DNA of 64,000 bases from Paenibacillus amylolyticus (lineage in GTDB: Bacteria > Bacillota > Bacilli > Paenibacillales > Paenibacillaceae), in assembly GCF_003719335.1 (NCBI RefSeq), contig NZ_RIAS01000019.1:50752-114751 (forward strand). The letters run 5' to 3'. The notes under the pieces are model-generated. The model did no database searches. It was not told the DNA's origin and saw nothing but the letters and a program-made list of their open reading frames with translations. Positions within the stretch are counted from its first letter, which is position 1. Each line of letters opens with the position of its first letter. Position numbers and translations under genes: made by a program. Shown here piece after piece: positions 15,828-24,189 of this stretch.

Positions 15828-16922
15828 ATGAGTATGGATAAATTAAAAGTAGGCGTCGTATACGGCGGAAAATCAGGCGAGCACGAAGTATCGCTGCAAA
15901 CGGCGTTTGCTGTAACAAATGCATTTGATTACGAGAAGTATGAACTGGTTCCTTTTTATATCTCCAAGCAGGGGACGTGGAAAAAAGGAGCCGTGATGAA
16001 TGCACCTTTTGCACGTATTGAAGATCTGAAACTGGAAAACTTCGCGGGCGGCACACAGGACGCGCTGAATGCATTATTCGCACGTTTATACGGCGGAGCG
16101 GAAGCACTGGACATTATGTTCCCGTTGCTGCACGGCACGTTTGGTGAAGACGGCACGATCCAGGGGATGTTTGAGATGGCGGATATGCCGTATGTTGGCG
16201 CAGGGGTGCTGGCTTCGGCAGGCGGCATGGACAAAGTAGTTATGAAAAAACTGTTTGCTCAAGCCGGGATTGACCAGTGTGCCTTCACGTATTTTAACGC
16301 AACACAATGGAAACAGACTGAACACGAAATGATCGTACAGGTTGAAGATCAGCTGGGTTATCCTTGCTTCATTAAACCAGCCAACCTTGGTTCCAGTGTA
16401 GGTATTTCCAAAGCGCGTAACCGCGATGAACTGAAAACAGCGATTGAGTTTGCACTCCGGTATGATACCAAAGTAGTCATTGAGGAATTTGTGGAAGCAC
16501 GCGAAGTTGAAGTTAGTGTTCTTGGAAATGATGAACCGATGGCTTCGGTTCCAGGCGAGATTGTATCCTCTGGTGAGTATTACGATTATGCAGCCAAATA
16601 CATCGATGGTCAGTCTCAGATGTTGATTCCTGCACCGCTCGACCCTGAGGCAGCAGACCGTATTCGTGAAGCGGCTTTGCAAGCGTTCCGTGCTATTGAG
16701 GGTAACGGAATCTCCCGCGCAGATTTCTTCATTCGCAAATCGGATGACGCACTGCTAATTAACGAAGTGAACACGATGCCTGGCTTCACCCCGTACAGCA
16801 TGTACCCGCTCTTGTGGCGCGAGACAGGTGTGTCGTATGCCGAATTGCTGGATCGCATGATCGAACTGGGACTGGAGCGGTATAACCGTAAACAGGCACT
16901 GAATTACGAAAACGGCGTTTAG
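15828..16922 (+). CDS. ddl: D-alanine--D-alanine ligase
   Basis: ATP-grasp enzyme that makes D-Ala-D-Ala for peptidoglycan precursors. The 364-residue protein shows the N-terminal VVYGGKSGEHEVSLQTA, the HGTFGEDGTIQGMFEMA segment, the ATP-grasp stretch CFIKPANLGSSVGISKA, the omega-loop YYDYAAKY, and the Mg-binding INEVNTMPGFTPYSMYP. The Tyr-containing loop is that of D-Ala-D-Ala rather than D-lactate ligases. CGGAGG precedes the ATG. It lies about 6 kb from the van-like cluster and is probably independent housekeeping function. Confidence 0.96.
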   Translation: MSMDKLKVGVVYGGKSGEHEVSLQTAFAVTNAFDYEKYELVPFYISKQGTWKKGAVMNAPFARIEDLKLENFAGGTQDALNALFARLYGGAEALDIMFPLLHGTFGEDGTIQGMFEMADMPYVGAGVLASAGGMDKVVMKKLFAQAGIDQCAFTYFNATQWKQTEHEMIVQVEDQLGYPCFIKPANLGSSVGISKARNRDELKTAIEFALRYDTKVVIEEFVEAREVEVSVLGNDEPMASVPGEIVSSGEYYDYAAKYIDGQSQMLIPAPLDPEAADRIREAALQAFRAIEGNGISRADFFIRKSDDALLINEVNTMPGFTPYSMYPLLWRETGVSYAELLDRMIELGLERYNRKQALNYENGV

Positions 16923-16987
16923 GCATAGCCTGGACGATCCGCTATCCAAGCTAGATTTCCACTATCAGGAGATTGGGAGGAATGTGC

Positions 16988-17311
16988 ATGGGATTTCAGA
17001 CAGAGTTTAATTCCGTATGTAAATTCAAAAGCGAGCAAGAGTTATTTGAACTGCTGGAATACGGTCGCGGCAAAATGGTCAAACAAGGCTTCCGGGTGTT
17101 TCCTACCGGGCAAAAGGTCATTGCCTACACTCCGGACAATGTAGCAGTCGCGATTGTGAAAATTGTGGCTTCCATTGCGGAGATCAATTTTCAGAATCAA
17201 GAAGTAACGGAAGTAGAGATGCAGCTTATTCGCAAGCTGACCGAGGAAGAATCACGGGTCCAGACGGCGCTTGCTGATGAGATGTTCTTTGGAGAACAGG
17301 CGCAGGAATAG
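16988..17311 (+). CDS. Conserved-looking small protein, 107 aa
   Basis: The ATG at 16988 follows GGGAGG by 7-8 nt; a TTG at 16973 that extends the frame overlaps the ribosome binding site and is not used. The soluble product begins MGFQTEFNSVCKFKSEQELF and contains VIAYTPDNVAVAIVKIVASIAEINF, a beta-strand-rich centre, and an acidic helical end. It follows ddl by 65 bp and may be co-transcribed. I do not recognise the family; no catalytic motif is evident. Confidence 0.7.
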   Translation: MGFQTEFNSVCKFKSEQELFELLEYGRGKMVKQGFRVFPTGQKVIAYTPDNVAVAIVKIVASIAEINFQNQEVTEVEMQLIRKLTEEESRVQTALADEMFFGEQAQE

Positions 17312-17506
17312 AGCCTATTGATAGGGCTATCACTGGAGTTTAGCTTTACGGGTAACTTCTTTCACAGAGCGGCTGGACGGTTTTACAATCATGCGATTAC
17401 GCTCCCTTGTTTAGGGTAAAACTTGGTTATATACCATGTCGGCTTAGCTTCGCGGCTGTCTTCTGTCGTGTAAGTCTGTCCGTCCTAAACAGAGAGGAAG
17501 AAATTC

Positions 17507-18508
17507 ATGCTTGTACGTTTCGGTTACGTGGCGATGTCGGTGCTGGTGGAGAATGCTTCGCCTTCCCGGACGATGACGATGGCCAGTTTTAATAAAATCG
17601 GAGACAGGGAAGCGGCTATTCGCAAGCTGGAACGCATTGCAGCCGAGAACCTGCATAATACCTTACGTTTGCTCCGGCACAACAAAGGAAGTCATATTCA
17701 TGTATATCGCTTTTCTTCGAAATTAATTCCACTGGCTACCCATGAAGATTTGAGTGATTGGGACCCTTTTCCGGCACTGAAACCGGATTTCCAAGCGATT
17801 GGTGATTTCGTGAAGGAAAATCAGATGCGCGTATCCTTTCATCCGGATCATTTTACCGTGCTGAGTACCCCTCGCGAAGAGGTGCTGCGTAACTCGATGA
17901 AGGATCTTCGTCATCATGTCCGAATGCTGGACGCCATGGGCCTCAATGCGACAGCCAAGAACAATATTCATATTGGTGGTGCATATGGGGACAAGCCTTC
18001 AGCGGCACGGCGTTTTGAAGAAAATTTTTGGAAGCTGGACCGGGATATTCAGGAGCGGCTGACGCTTGAAAATGATGACAAAACGTTTAATTCACCTGAG
18101 ACACTTGCGGTATGTCAGAACATTGGGTTGCCGATGGTACTGGATATTCATCACCAGTGGGTGAACAACGAAGGCGAGCAGCCATGGGAGCTGTGGCCGG
18201 ATATTTTAAAAACCTGGCAGTTACCGCTCGCACAAGCCGATGCACCGCCAGATCGACCATTAGTTCCAAAAATTCATGTGTCCAGCCCGAAGAGCGAAAA
18301 GGACCTTCGCGGACATGCCGATGGGGTGGAAGTCGAGCCACTACTTGATTTTCTTCGTCATATCGCTGCGGATACACCAGCACTTGATGTAATGATCGAG
18401 GCAAAACGCAAGGATGAGGCCTTGGTGCAGCTGATGCAAAAACTGGCCTTTTATCAGGATGAAGGCGTTGAATGGGTGGATGAGTCCACGGTACGAATTC
18501 ATCCGTGA
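17507..18508 (+). CDS. uvsE: UV-damage endonuclease UvsE/UvdE
   Basis: The 333-residue TIM-barrel nuclease nicks DNA immediately 5' of cyclobutane dimers and 6-4 photoproducts, and gives UV resistance independent of UvrABC. Family segments visible are the N-terminal VRFGYVAMSVL, HVYRFSSKLIPL, RVSFHPDHFTVLS (metal-binding His), KNNIHIGGAYGDK, LENDDKTF, LDIHHQWVN and KIHVSSPKS. GAGGAAG precedes the ATG. UvsE is common in endospore formers, where it repairs spore DNA during outgrowth. Identification is secure. Confidence 0.95.
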   Translation: MLVRFGYVAMSVLVENASPSRTMTMASFNKIGDREAAIRKLERIAAENLHNTLRLLRHNKGSHIHVYRFSSKLIPLATHEDLSDWDPFPALKPDFQAIGDFVKENQMRVSFHPDHFTVLSTPREEVLRNSMKDLRHHVRMLDAMGLNATAKNNIHIGGAYGDKPSAARRFEENFWKLDRDIQERLTLENDDKTFNSPETLAVCQNIGLPMVLDIHHQWVNNEGEQPWELWPDILKTWQLPLAQADAPPDRPLVPKIHVSSPKSEKDLRGHADGVEVEPLLDFLRHIAADTPALDVMIEAKRKDEALVQLMQKLAFYQDEGVEWVDESTVRIHP

Positions 18509-18608
18509 AGCCAAAAGGGGCTTGGACAGCAAGAAACTTTACGAATGCTCAGACGTATACTTCTAACAAGTATTTTTAACTTTTTCGTAGATTGATATAG
18601 AAAGTAGA

Positions 18609-19481
18609 GTGAACGCTTTGAGTGAAAAGGAAAAGGTACCTTATGTCGTGACAAGCAAAAGCTATACTGCCGTTGCTATTAATGCTGCGTCCAAGGCGGG
18701 AGAGTGGATCAAGAGCCGTCTGGGTACGGTAAGTGAACTCGGAACGAAGTATTCTCCTCAAGATCTGGTGACGGAAGTGGATAAAGGGGCAGAGCAGATG
18801 ATTCGCCGTTTGATTCTGACCCATTTTCCAGACCACGCTATTCTGGGGGAAGAAGGAGTCGAGCCAGGGCCCGAAGCTTCAGCAAGAGCGCTGAAAGAGG
18901 CAGCAGAGGAAGAGTACCTCTGGATTGTTGACCCGGTGGATGGAACGACGAACTTTGTGCACGGATTCCCATTCTATTCGGTGTCCATTGCCCTCGCGCA
19001 TAAGGGTGAAGTAATTGTGGGTGTTATCTATGATCCTTCCCGTGACGAATTATTTGTTGCGGAAAAAGGAAAAGGAGCCTATGTACACGGAAACCGGATG
19101 ACAGTATCGGGTGAGGAAACATTGGCACAGAGCCTTGTGGCGGTAGGCTTCCCGGCAGATACCACCTTTGCGCTGCCGCTGAATATGGCTGCTGTCCAGG
19201 CCCTTGCTCCGCAGGTGCGCAATCTGCGTGCAGGTGGCTCGGCTGCGATTCATCTGGCTTATGTTGCTGCTGGACGTCTGAGTGCTTACACGGAAGTTGG
19301 CCTCAAACCGTGGGATATTGCTGCAGGTGCACTCCTGGTTGCGGAATCCGGCGGTAAAGTGACGGATACGAAGGGAACACCATATACGCTAGCTGTGAAT
19401 CATATCGTTGCCAGCAATGGCAAGATTCATGATGCGTTGACGGAAGTTTTGAAGGAAGCCAAGGCTACCGGACTGGAGTAA
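18609..19481 (+). CDS. Inositol monophosphatase family protein
   Basis: The 290-residue protein carries the family motifs in order: ILGEEG (metal-binding Glu, about 77-82), WIVDPVDGTTNFVHGFP (motif WxxDPxDGTxxF, about 108-124) and LKPWDIAAGALLVAESGG (about 234-251). These bind Mg2+ and the phosphate of inositol phosphate, other sugar phosphates or PAP. Substrate cannot be told from sequence. The start is uncertain: GTG at 18609 and TTG at 18618 are both possible and neither has a strong ribosome binding site. A small acidic gene follows by 34 bp. Confidence 0.92.
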   Translation: MNALSEKEKVPYVVTSKSYTAVAINAASKAGEWIKSRLGTVSELGTKYSPQDLVTEVDKGAEQMIRRLILTHFPDHAILGEEGVEPGPEASARALKEAAEEEYLWIVDPVDGTTNFVHGFPFYSVSIALAHKGEVIVGVIYDPSRDELFVAEKGKGAYVHGNRMTVSGEETLAQSLVAVGFPADTTFALPLNMAAVQALAPQVRNLRAGGSAAIHLAYVAAGRLSAYTEVGLKPWDIAAGALLVAESGGKVTDTKGTPYTLAVNHIVASNGKIHDALTEVLKEAKATGLE

Positions 19482-19515
19482 ATCATATACCACTATATTG
19501 AAGGAGTAAATTACG

Positions 19516-19833
19516 ATGGATGAATCCAAAGAACTGGAACGACGGCTTAGCGACATGCTGACGGAAGGAGACATGGAAGCGTCCGATGATGCTGAAGAGC
19601 GTGAACGTCAGCTCATTCCTCCGAAGTACGAGGTGCGTATTCAGACAGAACGAGACCCGATTGTGGAGGAAACGTTAAAGTTTCGTACGATGGCTCGTGA
19701 ACTGGATGATCGATATGACCGGTATCTGGATCGTGCTGCTGGGCAGGAAACCAAGTCAAATGGCGAACCAACGTCAAGTCAGCGTGCAGATCAAGATCAA
19801 GTTAGGGATTCAGATTCGGACAGCGAAGCGTAA
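19516..19833 (+). CDS. Acidic, largely disordered hypothetical protein, 105 aa
   Basis: The ATG at 19516 follows GAAGGAG at normal spacing. The product is dominated by D, E, R and S, with a central stretch (LIPPKYEVRIQTERDPIVEE and LKFRTMARELDDRYDRYLD) that is the only part likely to fold. The tail DSDSDSEA is low-complexity. No membrane segment or signal. It is the last gene before a terminator and probably shares a transcript with the upstream phosphatase gene. Family not recognised. Confidence 0.65.
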   Translation: MDESKELERRLSDMLTEGDMEASDDAEERERQLIPPKYEVRIQTERDPIVEETLKFRTMARELDDRYDRYLDRAAGQETKSNGEPTSSQRADQDQVRDSDSDSEA

Positions 19834-19928
19834 CATACAGGAAACATATGACCATTAATGGGCATACCATCATAAGTATACACATTATCAATAGAATTGC
19901 TCCCATCAATAGAGTCAGATTCTAAAAA

Positions 19929-19964
19929 TAATAGACTTCCCTGTAAAGGGAAGTCTATTATTTT
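19929..19964 (+). terminator. Intrinsic terminator
   Basis: AATAGACTTCCC and GGGAAGTCTATT form a perfect 12-bp stem with a 6-nt loop, followed by ATTTTG. The element is close to symmetrical and could work on both strands. Confidence 0.85.
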
Positions 19965-20099
19965 GCGTGCACATTTAGGCAAGAGGACAAAGCTATATTT
20001 GAAGTGATAGAATAGAGGTACACAAGCATATGTCATCGGAACGATGGATGTACTATATAAAAGTGTAAATGTAGATTTGACTAAGGGAGTGTCATAAGA

Positions 20100-21425
20100 A
20101 TGAAGCGTAAACGTATTTGGAAAAACACCGCCGCAGGCCTGAGCGCAAGCATGCTGGCAGGTATGTTGTTGCTCACACCGTCCGCCTTACCGGCACATGC
20201 TGCTGATGCCAAAACGGGCGTATTACCTGTGGCTTCAAATGAAGCATCACTTACAACAACAAAGAAAGATGCCGCCGCTGTAACCAAAGAATTCCGGATC
20301 GTTACATTGGGTGACTCCATTACTGTAGGATATGAGCCGAAGATGACCACATTGCCTTATGGTTACGTTGAGCGTTTGCAGGAACAGGGCTTGCTCCATG
20401 GGCGTACACAAGTAGATAACTTCGGCATCGCTGGACTCAAAACGAGCGGTTTGAAGACCTTTACGGATGCGATCAAGGAAGGTAAGACGCTGACTTCCGA
20501 AGCAATTCAGCCGAATCTGCCTGATCCGCGAGCAGGACAGATTGGGGCAAACACAACCGCGATTCGCGAAAGCATTGCACAGGCTAATCTCGTAGCGATG
20601 ACGATTGGCGGCAATGATGTATCGGAGCTTCTGGGCACAGCAAACACCATGAGCGACCAAGAGTTGCAAGAGAAAGTGAAAGAATTGCTGTCAATGTATA
20701 CAACCAATGTTACTGCGATCATTAATAATATTCATGAGATTAATCCATCTGCCCGGATTGTTATTGCTGACCAGTACCAGCCGATGCCAGCAGTAGCAGG
20801 CAAAGAGCTGTATGCCAAGTTGATGCAGGCTTCTCAGGGCTTCACACAAACGATTGATGGCATTGCTGCTCAGTTCACAGCTCAGGGTGCTGATGTGAAA
20901 GTGGCTCATGTAGCCAAAGATTTTGTTGGCGGTGAAGGCACAATGACACATATGATCAAAAATCGGGATTTCCACCCGAATCAGCTTGGATATGCTGCTA
21001 TTGCTGAAGAATTTGCAAAAACCATTTGGGGTGACTACACGAAACTGACCGCGCCAGATGCAGGCCAGCCAATGAACATCATCGTAAGTGGCAAGACGCT
21101 GAGCACACCGTATAAACCAGTCATTCGTAACGGCAAAAACTTCGTCGCGATCCAGGATATCGTGAATGCAGTGGGTGCCAAAACCGTTTGGGATAACAAA
21201 ACGTCAACTGCAACCATTACCTACGGTGACCGCACAGTAGCTGTGAAGATTGGAGCGAATGCCGTGAAAGTGAACGGTGCATCCGTTGCAGTGGACACTC
21301 CGGCCTTCCTGAACAAAGTAGGCAAGGAAGCCAAAACGTATGTACCTGTGGCCATGGTAGCCGAAGGTCTTGGTTTTGACGTGCAGTATATCGCGAAGCT
21401 CAAGACGGTATTTGTGAATCCGTAA
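20100..21425 (+). CDS. Secreted SGNH/GDSL esterase with copper-amine-oxidase-like stalk domain
   Basis: The 441-residue product begins with a signal peptide (hydrophobic about residues 11-30, cleavage near AHA-AD at about 35). An SGNH hydrolase domain (about 60-320) has block I VTLGDSITVGY, a block II glycine in NFGIAGLKTSG, block III TIGGNDVSEL and block V DFHPNQLGYAA. The remaining 120 residues (NIIVSGKTLSTPYKPVIRNG, then VDTPAFLNKVG and KTYVPVAMVAEGLGFDVQYI) are a copper-amine-oxidase-N-like domain, frequent as an accessory domain in Paenibacillus exoproteins. Substrate is an ester, perhaps a lipid or acylated polysaccharide. AAGGGAG is 10 nt before the ATG. Confidence 0.9.
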   Translation: MKRKRIWKNTAAGLSASMLAGMLLLTPSALPAHAADAKTGVLPVASNEASLTTTKKDAAAVTKEFRIVTLGDSITVGYEPKMTTLPYGYVERLQEQGLLHGRTQVDNFGIAGLKTSGLKTFTDAIKEGKTLTSEAIQPNLPDPRAGQIGANTTAIRESIAQANLVAMTIGGNDVSELLGTANTMSDQELQEKVKELLSMYTTNVTAIINNIHEINPSARIVIADQYQPMPAVAGKELYAKLMQASQGFTQTIDGIAAQFTAQGADVKVAHVAKDFVGGEGTMTHMIKNRDFHPNQLGYAAIAEEFAKTIWGDYTKLTAPDAGQPMNIIVSGKTLSTPYKPVIRNGKNFVAIQDIVNAVGAKTVWDNKTSTATITYGDRTVAVKIGANAVKVNGASVAVDTPAFLNKVGKEAKTYVPVAMVAEGLGFDVQYIAKLKTVFVNP

Positions 21426-21501
21426 GGCTTTTAAGAGAGCACTCCTATGAATGTTTAAAAATGAATGTGTGAGAAGTGATTTTACCCTAAAGGTAGGATG
21501 G

Positions 21502-21542
21502 AGTGGCGAGGCAGGACTTGTTCCTGACTCGTCACTTTTTTC
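21502..21542 (+). terminator. Intrinsic terminator after the SGNH esterase gene
   Basis: AGTGGCGAGGCAGG pairs with CCTGACTCGTCACT, leaving a 7-nt loop, and is followed by five or six T. Confidence 0.85.
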
Positions 21543-21627
21543 GGTGTTTTTTAGTGGATTAGATTAGTGAAATCATTAGGAGATTCAAGAAATGATGTTA
21601 GTCTTGAGAATTCAGGGGGAAGTGTAA

Positions 21628-21827
21628 TTCTAACGGTCAGGAGAAGCCTTATTTGGCTTGAAATAAGACTTTTGAAATTCTAACGATCCGTAGAGACGTT
21701 ATTTAGAGAAATCTCTAAGGTTTAACCCTTTTTCACATGGAAATGACCCAAATAGCGTCACGGGTGATCGTTAGATTTTGAAACCACGTCAAAATGGCCA
21801 AATAAGGTCTGTGGTGATCGTTAGAGA
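21628..21827. repeat. Four-module 200-bp intergenic repeat, copy 3 (order A-B-B'-A')
   Basis: Forward modules start at CTAACGGTC 21630 (with CCTTATTT, A) and CTAACGATC 21680 (with CGTTATTT, B). Inverted modules end in GATCGTTAG at 21766-21774 (AAATAGCG, B') and 21816-21824 (AAATAAGG, A'). The 50-bp phasing is exact. Partners nest. It lies between the SGNH gene and the YesM-like kinase, both plus-strand, after the terminator of the former. Confidence 0.85.
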
Positions 21828-22401
21828 TCCAAGAGACAATAAGAGCACTGCAAGAGCGTTCAAGATCACAGCAAGAGTAATATATCCATAGCATTTCTCC
21901 GAAATCGTGTCTCGCAACAAAGTAAAGTGATGAATACATCGACTTTCCCCTGAATCTCTTCGTTTTTCGAGTAACCTAAATACCCGCACATCTATGGTCC
22001 GATATCGCCCCCTGAGGAACACGAATCTCCAACAAACAGCCACATCCGCTCCCAAGTAACACAACAGTCCAGCCCAAAGCTATATCGCCTTCCCCACTGA
22101 GGAACGAACCTCTCCTAGCATTAAAAGTCACCCTCACCCTGCAAGCTAACCAAGGTTGCAACGCAGGTAACTTGTTCCGCTAAAAAGTGTTATAGTCACC
22201 TACCTTGATGCTTGTATACCTGCTAAGATGACTCCGTAGGTTGCATAAATATGACTTGTCATCCGACCATGGATGTGTAAATATGAAAATAACTTACAAG
22301 TACGCTGCGTGTACTACCCAATTCAGACCCTTATCAGCTTCATCGTAGGCCGGTATCCCTCTAAACCAGCAACCCTTCGCCAAGCAAAGGAGCGCTCCTG
22401 A
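21828..22401. other. Intergenic stretch before the YesM-like kinase
   Basis: No convincing gene. Two short overlapping minus-strand frames (about 21733-21939 and 21789-22064) run into the repeat and lack ribosome binding sites. The promoter of the downstream kinase should lie here. The Shine-Dalgarno of the kinase gene is embedded in a perfect 10-bp palindrome GGAGCGCTCC (22389-22398), 3 nt before the ATG, which could lower or regulate its translation. Confidence 0.45.
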
Positions 22402-24189
22402 ATGAGTAAATTTAAAAACGCTTTCACCACACTACCCATTCACCACAAAACGATGTTACTGATCGGTTTTTTGATGCTGATCAGCTTTGCTTTCTACGTA
22501 TCTGTCATGCAGTACGTGTTAAATATTTATGACCGCCAGATCTATGAGAAGTCATCACAGGTGCTCAATATGTCATCGGTTGGCATCGAGAACAAGCTCC
22601 GCGAGTTATCCAATCTGTCCTTCAAAGTGATGTCGGATGAGCCGCTGCAACAGTATCTGCTGCAACTGGAGAAGGCGGAGACCGGATACGAGCGGAACAG
22701 TCTTCGTAAAAAAGTGACAAACCGACTTGTTGCCTATGCGGGTTCCGAGAAATACGTGTACTCCATGATGTTTATCGACAACGATAACAATGTCATGGCC
22801 GCAGGTAATCGGGAAGGCATCTCAGAGGCGAAGCAACAGGAACTAATTTCGCTCGGTGAGCAATATGCAGGTTCCAACGTATGGCTGGCAAGTGGGGACC
22901 AACAGGCGAGGTTGCTGTCGGTCAGACAGGTGAAGTCCTTTACGGGCGGAGCATTTACGCTGGAAAAATTGGGTACCCTGATTATTCGTGTGCGGCTGGA
23001 TCGTATCGTCCAGGATCAGATGCAGGAACCAGCGGAGGACTCGCAGTTGCTCATTGTTGACGGGACAGAGGTCATCTATCCGACCGAATCAACGGTCAGC
23101 AGGTCCGAAATCGCAGCAGAGCTGAAGCGGACGCAGCCTTACGGAATCACCACGTTAGAGCAGGGCAAATTTTTTGTTGCGAGAGCTCACTCCTCGTATA
23201 CCAGCTGGAATTACTTATATACTACGCCATTTGATCAGATGTTCAAGCAGATTCAGTTTGTCAAACAGCTCGTCATGGCCATTTTTATTATGATCTTTCT
23301 GGTGGCTCTTGTGATTGGAGCCAAATTCTCGCGCAGTATCACCCATCCGATTGCCCAATTAATTAAGAAAATGCGTAATATTGAAAAAGGGGACCTGGAT
23401 AAACTGGAAGAAGCCGCTCTTGGCAGCGTTCCCGTATCTCCGCAGAATGAAGTGGGATTGCTGCATCGAACCTTCAAGATGATGCTGCAGCGGATTCGAG
23501 AGCTGATTGATGAAAATTATGCAAAGCAGCTTGTTATTCGCGAGACAGAATTGAAAGCGCTTCAAGCACAGATCAATCCACACTTTTTGTATAACACGCT
23601 CGAATCCATTAACTGGCTTGCCAAAGTGCAGAAACAGCATCAAATCTCCGAGATGGTCGAAGCGCTTGGCTTCCTTCTGCGCAGCTCGGTCAATATGTCC
23701 GAGAAATGGATTACGCTGGAACGGGAGCTGGACATCGTGCGCAGCTACGTTACCATTCAGCGTACCCGGTTCGAGGAAAGACTAGACTTTGACATGCATA
23801 TTGCGCCTGAGGTTGGAACTGCTCGAATTCCCAAATTAACATTACAGCCGCTTGTAGAGAATGCCATTCATTATGCACTTGAGCCGAGCATCGAGCCTTG
23901 TCAGATTCGAATCCGTGCCAGAGCAGAAGGGGAGCATATTCGGATTGAGGTGGAGGATAACGGGCCGGGCATGACCTCCGAATTTATGGAACGTTTACAG
24001 GAAGGGCAGATTCAGACCAGAGGACAGGGCATAGGGCTTACGAATATTCAGGAACGTCTAAGGCTGACCTTTGGCGATGTAGGCACCATGAGCATAAACA
24101 GCAAGCCTGGATCAGGAACTGTAGTATCGATCAGCATACCTTGGATCAGAGAGGACGATGACGATGTACAAAGTGATGCTCGTAGATGA
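22402..24189 (+). CDS. YesM-type sensor histidine kinase
   Basis: The 595-residue kinase has two membrane segments (about 19-40 and 288-308) flanking a large extracytoplasmic sensor domain, a HAMP domain (about 310-365), the His_kinase domain of the LytS/YesM type (ALQAQINPHFLYNTLESINW, about 390-410) and a HATPase domain (LVENAIHYALEPS and GQGIGLTNIQERL). Enzymes of this class usually pair with AraC-type YesN regulators and switch on carbohydrate ABC transporters. The next gene overlaps by 26 bp and encodes such a regulator. It likely senses plant-polysaccharide oligosaccharides. Confidence 0.93.
   Translation: MSKFKNAFTTLPIHHKTMLLIGFLMLISFAFYVSVMQYVLNIYDRQIYEKSSQVLNMSSVGIENKLRELSNLSFKVMSDEPLQQYLLQLEKAETGYERNSLRKKVTNRLVAYAGSEKYVYSMMFIDNDNNVMAAGNREGISEAKQQELISLGEQYAGSNVWLASGDQQARLLSVRQVKSFTGGAFTLEKLGTLIIRVRLDRIVQDQMQEPAEDSQLLIVDGTEVIYPTESTVSRSEIAAELKRTQPYGITTLEQGKFFVARAHSSYTSWNYLYTTPFDQMFKQIQFVKQLVMAIFIMIFLVALVIGAKFSRSITHPIAQLIKKMRNIEKGDLDKLEEAALGSVPVSPQNEVGLLHRTFKMMLQRIRELIDENYAKQLVIRETELKALQAQINPHFLYNTLESINWLAKVQKQHQISEMVEALGFLLRSSVNMSEKWITLERELDIVRSYVTIQRTRFEERLDFDMHIAPEVGTARIPKLTLQPLVENAIHYALEPSIEPCQIRIRARAEGEHIRIEVEDNGPGMTSEFMERLQEGQIQTRGQGIGLTNIQERLRLTFGDVGTMSINSKPGSGTVVSISIPWIREDDDDVQSDARR

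Noticed and set aside
15828..16922. ddl as a D-lactate (resistance-type) ligase
   Set aside because: The omega-loop YYDYAAKY has the tyrosine typical of D-Ala-D-Ala ligases.
21733..22064. Two overlapping minus-strand frames near repeat copy 3
   Set aside because: Their C-terminal parts are translated repeat modules, and no ribosome binding site is present. A hydrophobic stretch in one of them is suggestive but not enough.
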